Shown here one piece after another: positions 1 to 5,248 of a stretch of DNA of 6,293 bases. The first letter of the stretch is position 1; each line of letters opens with the position of its first letter. The translations under genes and the position numbers were made by a program. The notes beneath the pieces were generated by a model. It saw only the letters and a list, made by a program, of their open reading frames with translations. It had not been told where the DNA came from and ran no database searches. The DNA is from Clostridiales bacterium. Its GTDB lineage: Bacteria > Bacillota > Clostridia > Oscillospirales > Oscillospiraceae. The stretch covers positions 1 through 6,293 of the forward strand of contig JAJQHP010000200.1 in assembly GCA_021199695.1 (NCBI GenBank). The letters are read 5' to 3'.

Positions 1-486
1 GGTGGTGTAGATCTCCATGTTCACCCAATCATTAAAAAAAAAAAGGGCGGTGGAGGCGGTGCCGTCACTGTTGTAGACGGTGGCCATCTGGAGGGCGATC
101 TCCTCCTTCTCGGTGCAGTCCAGCACGTCGTCCCAGGACTCGGGGGCGGTGGGCTCTGCCCAGCGAAGCTCGCCCACAGGGTCAGCGCCGTAGGGGATGC
201 CATAGTAGACCTGAACGCCGTCCTGGTCTACGCCCTGCACCTGGCCGTACTGGGTGGTGCGGATGAGGGTGTCCTCCTCGGTGGAGTCCTCCTCAACGGA
301 CGCCTCCTCGTCGGCGGATTCGGTCTCCTCTGCCTCGTCAGCAGAGGCCTCCTCCTCATCGGCGTCGGCCTCCTGGGTGGTCTCTGTCTCGGCCTCCTGG
401 GTGCTCTCGTCCTCGGTGGAGCCTCCACAGCTCACCAGGGAGAGACACATGACCAGGGCCAGAAGCAGTGCGATCCATCTCTTCAT
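1..486 (-). CDS. Lipoprotein-anchored type-B carboxylesterase, N-terminal part (runs off window)
   Basis: This is the first 162 codons of a secreted esterase; the 3' part, including the catalytic Ser/Glu/His region, lies outside the window. Residues 1-20 form a lipoprotein signal peptide: MKRW, a hydrophobic core, then LVSC with Cys20 as the lipid-attachment site. Residues 21-72 are a low-complexity acidic linker of Glu, Asp, Ala, Ser and Thr, the kind that spaces a domain from the membrane. From about residue 75 the sequence follows the start of the carboxylesterase type B (COesterase) fold: TTQYGQVQG, then YYGIPYGADPVGELRW, EPTAPESW and, at the edge, VNMEIYTT, matching the family's usual DCLyLNVYTP. 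The ATG at 486 has AGGAGG (495-500) 8 nt upstream. Substrate cannot be read from this part. It lies downstream of and co-oriented with a two-component system, with its own -10 box. Odd feature: 11 consecutive T encode LFFF just before the conserved VNMEIYTT. Family call is confident, specificity unknown. Confidence 0.88.
   Translation of the reverse strand, partial: MKRWIALLLALVMCLSLVSCGGSTEDESTQEAETETTQEADADEEEASADEAEETESADEEASVEEDSTEEDTLIRTTQYGQVQGVDQDGVQVYYGIPYGADPVGELRWAEPTAPESWDDVLDCTEKEEIALQMATVYNSDGTASTALFFFNDWVNMEIYTT
34..44. repeat. 11-nt homopolymer (A11 on plus, T11 in the esterase reading frame)
   Basis: Eleven uninterrupted A on the plus strand read as CTT TTT TTT TTT in the minus-strand esterase gene. 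The esterase motifs on both sides (GIPYGADPVGELRW before, VNMEIYTT after) are in one frame only with this length. One T fewer reads through to TGA within four codons of the tract; one T more gives TAA immediately. The tract is striking in an otherwise GC-rich gene. Confidence 0.95.
365..403. repeat. 15-bp tandem direct repeat in the esterase acidic linker
   Basis: TCGGCCTCCTGGGTG occurs at 365-379 and again at 389-403, a 24-bp (8-codon) period. On the coding (minus) strand each copy encodes T-Q-E-A, so the linker reads TQEAETETTQEADA. The period is a multiple of three, so gain or loss of a unit would keep frame and only change linker length. Confidence 0.85.
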
Positions 487-515
487 GGTTCCTTCCTCCT
501 ATGTTTTTTGAATTT

Positions 516-539
516 GTAATGCGTCGTTGTGCGCATTAC
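516..539. repeat. Perfect 8-bp inverted repeat in the esterase leader
   Basis: GTAATGCG (516-523) and CGCATTAC (532-539) are perfect inverted copies separated by 8 nt. The pair lies just downstream of the minus-strand TATAAT box (552-557) and 16 nt before the AGGAGG site, so it would fall at about +6 to +30 of the esterase transcript. That position fits a repressor operator or a 5' mRNA hairpin. No T-tract follows, so it is not an intrinsic terminator. The binding protein is unknown. Confidence 0.6.
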
Positions 540-551
540 CTCTGTTTCATC

Positions 552-574
552 ATTATAGAAGGTTTCTGGAACAA
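552..574 (-). promoter_or_regulatory. Putative esterase promoter (consensus -10, poor -35)
   Basis: A perfect TATAAT reads on the minus strand at 552-557, about 65 nt upstream of the esterase ATG. The only TTG-type hexamer nearby, TTGTTC (569-574), is just 11 bp upstream, too close for sigma-70. The hexamer at 17-bp spacing is CCCAAA. A strong -10 with no -35 fits an activator-dependent promoter, but I could not find a convincing activator site. Confidence 0.45.
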
Positions 575-618
575 TTTGGGAGATTCGGCACGAAAAACGG
601 AAATGGGGAACGAATAAC

Positions 619-640
619 CGGAGGGGTGGTCAGCCCTCCG
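619..640 (-). terminator. Weak hairpin at the histidine kinase stop codon
   Basis: CGGAGGG (619-625) and CCCTCCG (634-640) form a 7-bp GC-rich stem with an 8-nt loop spanning the kinase TGA. On the minus strand no clear T-run follows, so it may only attenuate transcription into the esterase gene or do nothing. Confidence 0.3.
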
Positions 641-1931
641 CCCGATCCGGCAGGAGGATGCGCACGGAGAAATAGCCGCCCTCCTCCCGGATGCGCAGAT
701 CTCCGTCACAGCGGTCTACCGTCTGGCGGATGAGCCTGAGGCCGATGCCGTGGCTGAATGAGTCCGGTTTGCTGGTGCGCAGGGTGGGGTTGCTCTGGAG
801 CACGGAGCCGTCGATCCGGTTCTTACACTGGATGGAGAGATACCCCTTGCTCAGCCGCATGGAAAAGGAGATATCCGGGCGCTGTGTGCGCTCTGAGGCC
901 TCCAGAGCGTTGTCCAGCAGGTTGCACAGCAGACTGCACAGCAGCCGCTGATCCACCGCCAGGGTCTCCGGCAGCTTCACGTCCAGCAGGAAGGGGATGC
1001 CCTTCTGCTCCGCCTCCGCCATCTTTTCCGAGAGGATCATGTCCACCAGAGGGTTGCCGGTGGACACCAGCTGGTCGGAGGCAAGCTGGGTGTGGGTGAT
1101 CTCGTGGAGGGCCTGGGCCAGCTCCTCCTGCTTGCCCTGCCGCTGGAGGGATTCCAGGAGAAAATACTGGTTGCGCATCTCGTGGCGGGCCTGCCGTGTC
1201 CGCTCCAGGTCGGCCTTCATCCGGTCTACCTGCCGGAGCTGGAAAGCCAGGCTCTGGTTTTGCAGCTCCAGCTCCATCTGCCGCTCCTGCTCCACCGCCA
1301 GATTGATGAACAGGTAGTAGGCAAAGAGTAGTAGAATCATGAGCAGGAGCATGATGGCGACGCCGTACCACTTCTCGTTGATAAAGTAGGCGCCCAGCAT
1401 CTGGATCAGGAGGATGCCCAGCAGAGGGGTCATAGCGGCCACCAGCCAGTACAGCCCGGAGATTCGGAGGGTGATGGGCCGGGTGATCCGGCAGAACAGG
1501 GCTGCAAAGGCTGCCAGCACCAGGTAAAAGATCACGTTGGACAGCACCAGGCCCGCCAGGGTGGTCTCGGAGAGGAGCAGGGTGCGCACCGTGGAGCGGA
1601 TGGAGAAGATCTGCATCAGGGTACAGATGTAAAACAGCCAGGTCACGGTGATCTGCTGGAAGCTGCCTTTCAACGTGCCCAGGGAGCAGGGCCAGGAGAA
1701 CAGAAACAGAAAGAGGAAAAACAGCCGTCCCTGCTGGTCAAAGTCGATGAGCTCCAATGCTCCGGCGGTGATGGCGGCCCCGTTGCACAGGAGAAAGCCC
1801 ACCAGGTTGCCCAGGGCGATGAGGTGGCTCCTGGCCGGGTCGCCCCGGGATGGGAAGATGTGGCGCATCATGGACAGTACAATGAGAATGTCCAGCCCGC
1901 CACAGATGTGATAGGAGATCAGCATCATCAT
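630..1931 (-). CDS. Membrane sensor histidine kinase, GHKL/AgrC type
   Basis: This 433-residue kinase should sense an extracellular or membrane signal and phosphorylate the response regulator encoded just upstream. Residues 1-212 hold several hydrophobic segments (roughly 4-22, 36-60, 68-88, 96-112, 126-148, 158-182 and 188-212), a polytopic sensor like AgrC/ComD. A charged coiled-coil-like linker (213-245) leads to the phospho-acceptor motif RHEMRNQ with His250. The ATPase domain shows TGNPLVDMIL (291-300), the N-box CNLLDNALEA with Asn337 and Asn341, and the G-box SHGIGLRL (393-400). Start: ATG at 1931 overlaps the regulator's TGA as ATGA, with AGGGGG 7 nt upstream; two further ATG codons follow at once. 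The overlap implies translational coupling. No AgrB or AgrD-like peptide gene is visible nearby, so the signal is unknown. Length and architecture are normal for the family. Confidence 0.93.
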   Translation of the reverse strand: MMMLISYHICGGLDILIVLSMMRHIFPSRGDPARSHLIALGNLVGFLLCNGAAITAGALELIDFDQQGRLFFLFLFLFSWPCSLGTLKGSFQQITVTWLFYICTLMQIFSIRSTVRTLLLSETTLAGLVLSNVIFYLVLAAFAALFCRITRPITLRISGLYWLVAAMTPLLGILLIQMLGAYFINEKWYGVAIMLLLMILLLFAYYLFINLAVEQERQMELELQNQSLAFQLRQVDRMKADLERTRQARHEMRNQYFLLESLQRQGKQEELAQALHEITHTQLASDQLVSTGNPLVDMILSEKMAEAEQKGIPFLLDVKLPETLAVDQRLLCSLLCNLLDNALEASERTQRPDISFSMRLSKGYLSIQCKNRIDGSVLQSNPTLRTSKPDSFSHGIGLRLIRQTVDRCDGDLRIREEGGYFSVRILLPDRAEG

Positions 1932-2656
1932 AAAAAGGCCCCCTCTCCCGCCCAGTCAAAGAACTCCTTTTTCAGCTGGGCCCGTTTGCTCCGGCTCACC
2001 GGCAGGGTGGTGCCGTCGTCCAGCAGGACGGTCTCAAAGTCGATGCGGTAGATGTAGGCGGGGTTGACCAGAAAGCTCCGGTGGGTTTGCAGAAAGGAGA
2101 AGGGCCGGAGCTTTTGGTACAGCTCGTTCAGGCGGATGCGCACCTGATGGGGCTGCTCCCTGGTGTACAGCTTGCAGTTTTTTCCGCAGGCCTCCACATA
2201 GACCAGCTTCCGGACGTTGACGGAATAGAACTGACCGCCCCGGTCATCGCTGAACCGGAGCCACTGGTCGTTCCTCCGGCCCAGCTCCGCCGCAATGTCG
2301 TGGCAGACGGCGGCGATCTCCTCGTCAAAGTAGCTCTTGCGGAGAAAGCGGAAGGGCTGCACGTCGAAGGTCTGAAACACCATGGAGTCCTTGCCGGAGA
2401 TAAAGACCACCAGGGCGTCGCCCCCGTGGGCCCGGAAGGTGCGGCTCAGCTCGATGCCGTTTCTCCCCGGCATATCGATGTCCAGCATGAGCACGTCGTA
2501 GCAGACCTGCTCACTCAGCCGCTGCTCCAGTGCCAGAGGGTCGGTGTAGCAGTCGATCTCTGCGGGACAGCCCTGCCGTTGCAGCTGCTGGGACACGCTG
2601 ACGGCGACCCGCTCCGCCGCCTCACGGACATCGTCGCAGATGGCGATTTGATACAT
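1928..2656 (-). CDS. LytTR-family response regulator (AgrA/LytR-like)
   Basis: This 242-residue cytoplasmic DNA-binding regulator is the partner of the downstream kinase. The receiver domain (about 1-122) has the acidic pair Asp8-Asp9, the phospho-acceptor Asp59 in YDVLMLDIDMPG, Ser87 in FISG, and Lys107 in FRFLRKS. The LytTR domain (about 145-235) shows the typical YVEACGKNCKLY, then FLQTHRSFLVNPAYI, and the closing VSRSKRAQLKKEF. I chose the ATG at 2656 because MYQIAICDD is the normal receiver start and GGGAG lies 8 nt upstream; an in-frame ATG at 2674 adds six residues (MEGERT) but has only GGGG two bases away. It is the first gene of the operon and overlaps the kinase start by 4 nt. Regulators of this class often control adjacent export or quorum genes; the esterase downstream is a possible target, which is inference. 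Gene order (regulator first) is the reverse of agr. Confidence 0.93.
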   Translation of the reverse strand: MYQIAICDDVREAAERVAVSVSQQLQRQGCPAEIDCYTDPLALEQRLSEQVCYDVLMLDIDMPGRNGIELSRTFRAHGGDALVVFISGKDSMVFQTFDVQPFRFLRKSYFDEEIAAVCHDIAAELGRRNDQWLRFSDDRGGQFYSVNVRKLVYVEACGKNCKLYTREQPHQVRIRLNELYQKLRPFSFLQTHRSFLVNPAYIYRIDFETVLLDDGTTLPVSRSKRAQLKKEFFDWAGEGAFL

Positions 2657-2773
2657 TGTTCGTTCTCCCTCCATTTCCCCGTCTATGGCCGGAAAAGCAA
2701 AGCTCTCTGCCGGAGATCGGCATTCTTCCTCTTCTATGTTTTTTGCGCTGCCTTTGCGATAATCATTTTGATT

Positions 2774-2802
2774 ACTATACCATAAACAGGGCCACGGGGC
2801 AA
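2774..2802 (-). promoter_or_regulatory. Promoter of the response regulator/kinase operon
   Basis: On the minus strand TTGCCC (2797-2802) is followed by a 17-bp spacer and TATAGT (2774-2779), preceded by TGG, an extended -10 (TGnTATAGT). It lies about 110 nt upstream of the chosen regulator ATG. The long leader contains one small inverted repeat, TGCCG/CGGCA (2708-2722). The inverted-repeat cluster at 2807-2875 sits immediately upstream of the -35. Confidence 0.6.
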
Positions 2803-2806
2803 GCGT

Positions 2807-2860
2807 CCGAAAATATTTGGATATTTTTCCTTTGATGTGTAAATTACAAAATATTTTCGG
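2807..2860. repeat. 14-bp inverted repeat (one mismatch), AT-rich
   Basis: CCGAAAATATTTGG (2807-2820) and CAAAATATTTTCGG (2847-2860) are inverted copies with one mismatch, separated by 26 bp of AT-rich DNA. The left arm begins 4 bp upstream of the -35 box of the regulator operon, so the site could bind a dimeric regulator of that promoter. Together with the palindrome at 2855-2875 and the -35/-10 elements, this is the only recognisable content of the gene-free stretch 2657-2979. Confidence 0.6.
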
Positions 2861-2875
2861 TAGTCGCTACCGAAA
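2855..2875. repeat. Perfect 9-bp palindrome sharing an arm with the preceding repeat
   Basis: TTTCGGTAG (2855-2863), loop TCG, CTACCGAAA (2867-2875) is a perfect inverted repeat. Its left arm overlaps the right arm of the 14-bp repeat by TTTCGG, so only one of the two hairpins can form in a single strand. No T-tract follows in either direction, so operator or recombination-site roles fit better than a terminator. Confidence 0.65.
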
Positions 2876-2979
2876 TTCCAGAGCATGATCTTCTTTGGCG
2901 CTCTGACGATGCGACCCACACAGCCAGCGGGAAAAACGGCATTCTGGAGCAGCCTAGCCGAACGGTAGAGCAGGATCAT

Positions 2980-3252
2980 ATGGGCAAGGATGATTGCATC
3001 TATATCGCAAATCTGGCCATTGACGCACTGAGCAATGGCCACCACACCCGTGAAGTAGAAAAGGCGATGCGGGCAATCCGAATGGCTTATAAAGCACTGC
3101 TGGCCGACGAGGAGGATAACGCTGCAAAGTACAACCTTGGAACAATCTTTGTCAAGGGTAATTCAGGCCATCGCCATAAACCCAGTTCTCTGTTTGCAGC
3201 CAAGCGAAGACCGCCAGCCAGAGATGAGCGGACAGGCAGACAGACAAAATAG
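2980..3252 (+). CDS. Small unrecognised protein, possibly truncated
   Basis: A 90-codon ORF that I do not recognise. The first ~60 residues look protein-like: MGKDDCIYIANLAIDAL followed by a probable amphipathic helix (REVEKAMRAIRMAYKALLADEEDN) and AAKYNLGTIFVK. From about residue 60 the composition changes to Gly, His, Arg, Pro and Lys with no clear pattern, and the TAG stop lies inside the first hairpin of the cluster at 3249. This suggests a gene whose 3' end was replaced by other DNA. AGGA lies only 4-5 nt before the ATG, so the start is weak; the frame is open back to 2836 without another ATG or GTG. Codon use is less GC3-rich than in the flanking genes, which hints at transfer. It converges on the transporter gene. 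It could be a remnant of a mobile element or simply non-coding. Confidence 0.4.
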   Translation: MGKDDCIYIANLAIDALSNGHHTREVEKAMRAIRMAYKALLADEEDNAAKYNLGTIFVKGNSGHRHKPSSLFAAKRRPPARDERTGRQTK

Positions 3253-3350
3253 GTGCGAACGTCAGTGGACGTTTCGCACCTATCAGCGTGGCAAAAAGGA
3301 TTTTTGACACGCTGGGATGGATGCCGGTGACGCTGTCACCGGCATCCATC
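3249..3350. repeat. Three back-to-back hairpins (structured repeat or bidirectional terminator)
   Basis: Three stem-loops tile 102 bp with at most 1 nt between them. Hairpin 1 (3249-3283) pairs ATAGGTGCGAACGTC with GACGTTTCGCACCTAT (one bulged base, loop AGTG). Hairpin 2 (3284-3314) pairs CAGCGTG with CACGCTG and, inside a single mismatch, CAAAAA with TTTTTG (loop GGA). Hairpin 3 (3316-3350) pairs 16 bp perfectly around loop GCT, with inner arm GATGCCGGTGAC. It starts 30 nt past the transporter stop and overlaps the stop of the small plus-strand ORF, so it may terminate both. Only hairpin 1 read on the minus strand is followed by a short T run (TTTTG). The regularity is more than a terminator needs and could be a dispersed palindromic element or a structured RNA. 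Confidence 0.7.
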
Positions 3351-3379
3351 ATCCTATCACTGTCAGGTACGTTTGTCTA

Positions 3380-4831
3380 TTACAGAGTGTCCTTCGCGCC
3401 CTGACGCCGTTTTTGAATTTCCGCCTGTTCTGCGGACAGATTCTTTTCTACGGTAAAGAAGAGCACCAGTATGGCGTCGATCACATAGGCGGCGGTCTCC
3501 ACCCAGACGTAGCTGATGCTGATGGTGGACTGGACGGCGGCGGTCTGCGCGGCGGCGGCAGCATCATAGCCGGAGCCCAGCATCGCCATAAACACGGCGT
3601 TCATGATGGGTGTGGAGGCCACCATCAGGGAGCTGTAAATGCTCATGGTCAGGCCGTCGGTACGGATGCCGCTCTTGAACTCGATGTGGTCGATGACGTC
3701 GGCCAGCATAGCCAAAATCAGGTAGCAGGCCGGGGAGGAGCCCAGGCACTTGAGGGCTACGCCGATGGCCACCGGCACGATATTGCTGCCGCCCAGTCCG
3801 GCAATGACGCCGCCCACAGCGCCGAAGGCCATGCCCACACAGCAAAGGTTGCGCTTGCCAAACTTATTGGCCAGGGGAACTACAAAGACTGCGGCCACAG
3901 CCATAGGGATGGCTCCCATGACGCTGAGCAGGGTCTGGGCCACGCCCCAGTCGCCGCCCAGGGGGGTGGCGTCGATGACCCACTGGCAGAAATAGCTCAT
4001 GGAGCCGTTTTTCATGCCGCCTGCCCACTGGAACACGGTGTAGAACAGAATGACGATCCACCACCACTTCTCACCGGTGACGGCTTTGAGCTGCTGGCCC
4101 AGGGGAGGGGCGGCGTTCTGCTCGGTAGCGCCGGAAACCATGCTCTCCTCGGTGACCCGCTCACGGGTGAATTTGTACTGGAGAAAGATGGTCAGAGCGG
4201 AGAAGATCGCGATGGCCAGCATGACCAGGAACCACATATTCTGGTCGTTGCCCATGACGTTGGACACCAGAATGGGGAAGATCATGGAGCCCACACCCAT
4301 AACGCCCAGACCGGCGATGTTGGTGAAGGAGGCCAGCGTGCCACGCTGCTGGCTGTTCCGGGTAGAGACCGGGATGAGGGTGGAGTTGGCGGTGTTGTAG
4401 ATGGGATAGGCCACCGCATAGTACAGGTTGTAGGCAATGGCGATCCAGACCATTTTGGCCGTCCCGCTCTCGAAGGGGACGATGAACATGAGCAGGCTGG
4501 CCACGGACATGGTTAGGGCGGACAGCAGCACCCAGGGACGGGCCTTGCCTGCCAGGCAGCGGGTGCGCTCGATCAGCTGGCCCACGATCAGGTTGGCCGC
4601 CACGATGAGGATGGTGGAGATCACCTGGAGGACGGACAGAAAGCTGGTGTCCAGCTGGAGGACGTCGGTAAAATACTTGTTCAGAAAGCTGGTGAAGATG
4701 CCGGAGGAGAGCATAGCGCCGAAGGGGCCGATCAGATAACCGATCAGCATCTCCGGCGGTTTTACATCCTCCGATCGGATGAAGGAACGAGTCAACGGTG
4801 TGCTCCAGAAATTCTCTCTCTGCTCTTTCAT
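3380..4831 (-). CDS. GPH-family glycoside/pentoside:cation symporter (MFS)
   Basis: This 483-residue inner-membrane transporter imports a sugar or glycoside with a cation. It shows about 12 hydrophobic segments in two halves joined by a charged loop (about 221-255). Family marks of the glycoside-pentoside-hexuronide group are visible: VGQLIERTRCLAGKARPW (83-100; the usual R..GKxRPW loop) and the C-terminal-half motif LADVIDHIEFKSGIRTDG (376-393). An early GYLIGPFGAML (31-41) and NTANSTLIPVSTRNSQQRG (146-164) also fit. Length is typical. ATG at 4831 is preceded by GAGGAG 10 nt upstream. It is divergent from a GH43 hydrolase across a 461-bp shared regulatory region, so xylosides or arabinoxylan oligosaccharides are the likely substrates; that is inference from context, since GPH substrate cannot be read from sequence. 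The C-terminal tail after residue 460 is hydrophilic. Transcription probably ends in the hairpin cluster 30 nt downstream. Confidence 0.92.
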   Translation of the reverse strand: MKEQRENFWSTPLTRSFIRSEDVKPPEMLIGYLIGPFGAMLSSGIFTSFLNKYFTDVLQLDTSFLSVLQVISTILIVAANLIVGQLIERTRCLAGKARPWVLLSALTMSVASLLMFIVPFESGTAKMVWIAIAYNLYYAVAYPIYNTANSTLIPVSTRNSQQRGTLASFTNIAGLGVMGVGSMIFPILVSNVMGNDQNMWFLVMLAIAIFSALTIFLQYKFTRERVTEESMVSGATEQNAAPPLGQQLKAVTGEKWWWIVILFYTVFQWAGGMKNGSMSYFCQWVIDATPLGGDWGVAQTLLSVMGAIPMAVAAVFVVPLANKFGKRNLCCVGMAFGAVGGVIAGLGGSNIVPVAIGVALKCLGSSPACYLILAMLADVIDHIEFKSGIRTDGLTMSIYSSLMVASTPIMNAVFMAMLGSGYDAAAAAQTAAVQSTISISYVWVETAAYVIDAILVLFFTVEKNLSAEQAEIQKRRQGAKDTL

Positions 4832-4924
4832 GCTGCATTAGCTCCTCTCTCCCGGAATGAAACGGGTCATGGGGAAAAGCCGAAAGACGCCTCGGCGGCG
4901 CTCTGCCGTCCGGATGCCTCTTTT

Positions 4925-5000
4925 GCTTATCACATTCGTATAATATAAAGAAAAAAGAAGCTGAGATATATCAAAAAACACGCCGGCTTATCAAGTTCGT
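4925..5000. repeat. 15-bp direct repeat flanking the transporter promoter
   Basis: GCTTATCACATTCGT (4925-4939) and GCTTATCAAGTTCGT (4986-5000) match at 13 of 15 positions and lie 61 bp apart in the same orientation. One copy is next to the presumed -10/start region of the transporter promoter and the other lies upstream of its candidate -35. This is the arrangement of a regulator that binds two sites and loops or bridges the promoter. The protein is unknown and not encoded in the window in an obvious way. Confidence 0.6.
4942..4974 (-). promoter_or_regulatory. Candidate transporter promoter (weak assignment)
   Basis: The minus strand reads TTGATA (4969-4974) and, downstream, an AT-rich block with overlapping -10-like hexamers TTTATA and TATATT (4942-4949). 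Spacings are 19 to 21 bp, longer than ideal, so the exact promoter is unsure. The start would lie about 100 nt before the transporter ATG. The leader contains only a short GCCGA/TCGGC stem (4879-4896) followed on the minus strand by TTTT, too weak to call a terminator. Confidence 0.35.
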
Positions 5001-5022
5001 GACCTCACCCACATTTTTTACA

Positions 5023-5064
5023 GTTTTGACAAAACAAAAGCAGAAAATTTGGCGGTTTTGACAA
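5023..5064. repeat. Repeated GTTTTGACAA boxes, the first a perfect 13-bp palindrome
   Basis: GTTTTGACAA occurs at 5023-5032 and 5055-5064, 32 bp apart (about three helical turns). The first extends to GTTTTGACAAAAC (5023-5035), a perfect palindrome about a central A. A weaker third copy, CAGTTTGG, begins at 5084, again about 31 bp on. The boxes contain TTGACA but no -10 follows at the right distance, so operators are more likely than -35 elements. Confidence 0.5.
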
Positions 5065-5168
5065 TGTGCGCAGAGCGCAACGTCAGTTTGGCCCGGAAAA
5101 AGTGCGCTTCTGACCATGATCAGGGGTGTTTTGGGGAATTGTCCACCCCCCACAAAAACGGGCCTGAC

Positions 5169-5213
5169 AGGCGAGCTCCGCAGAAATTCTCTCTTGTGCG
5201 GGAAAGCTCGCCT
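5169..5213. repeat. Long inverted repeat across the GH43 promoter
   Basis: AGGCGAGCT-CCGCA (5169-5182) pairs with TGCGG-GAA-AGCTCGCCT (5197-5213): 9 bp plus 5 bp of stem with a GAA bulge and a 14-nt loop. The right arm covers the end of the -35 and nearly all of the -35/-10 spacer. A further pair, GACAGGCG (5166-5173) and CGCCTGTC (5229-5236), brackets the promoter. As the stem lies upstream of the start site it would act as DNA, most simply as an operator. Confidence 0.6.
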
Positions 5214-5222
5214 TGCTATAAT
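5194..5222 (+). promoter_or_regulatory. GH43 promoter with extended -10
   Basis: TTGTGC (5194-5199), a 17-bp spacer and a perfect TATAAT (5217-5222) preceded by TGC, forming an extended -10. Transcription would start near 5229, leaving a leader of about 64 nt before the hydrolase ATG at 5293. The poor -35 is compensated by the TGn element or by an activator. Confidence 0.65.
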
Positions 5223-5248
5223 GAAGCCCGCCTGTCCGGGGTGGAGCC

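Noticed and set aside
578..620. Possible LytTR binding direct repeats upstream of the esterase
   Set aside because: Two GTT-containing 9-mers about 20 bp apart on the minus strand each miss the consensus at two or more positions, and the spacing is off the usual 21-22 bp.
2081..2785. Open frame of 234 codons on the plus strand
   Set aside because: It is antisense to the LytTR regulator, which has a full receiver and DNA-binding domain in the other direction.
2734..3045. Minus-strand frame of 103 codons just upstream of the regulator
   Set aside because: It would contain the regulator operon's promoter and the inverted repeats, has no ribosome site, and shows no recognisable protein pattern.
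3249..3350. CRISPR array
   Set aside because: The palindromes differ from each other in sequence and there are no equal-length spacers.
3152..3352. Minus-strand frame of 66 codons through the hairpins
   Set aside because: Half of it is the perfect inverted repeats, so the peptide is dictated by hairpin sequence; treated as a repeat, not a gene.
3317..4516. Long open frame on the plus strand opposite the transporter (399 codons)
   Set aside because: It is Gly/His/Asp-rich with no domain sense and exactly shadows the GC-biased codons of the GPH symporter, whose family motifs are clear.
5026..5063. Perfect TTGACA hexamers as -35 boxes
   Set aside because: Neither copy (5026-5031, 5058-5063) has an acceptable -10 hexamer 16-18 bp downstream; they are better explained as parts of the repeated operator-like box.
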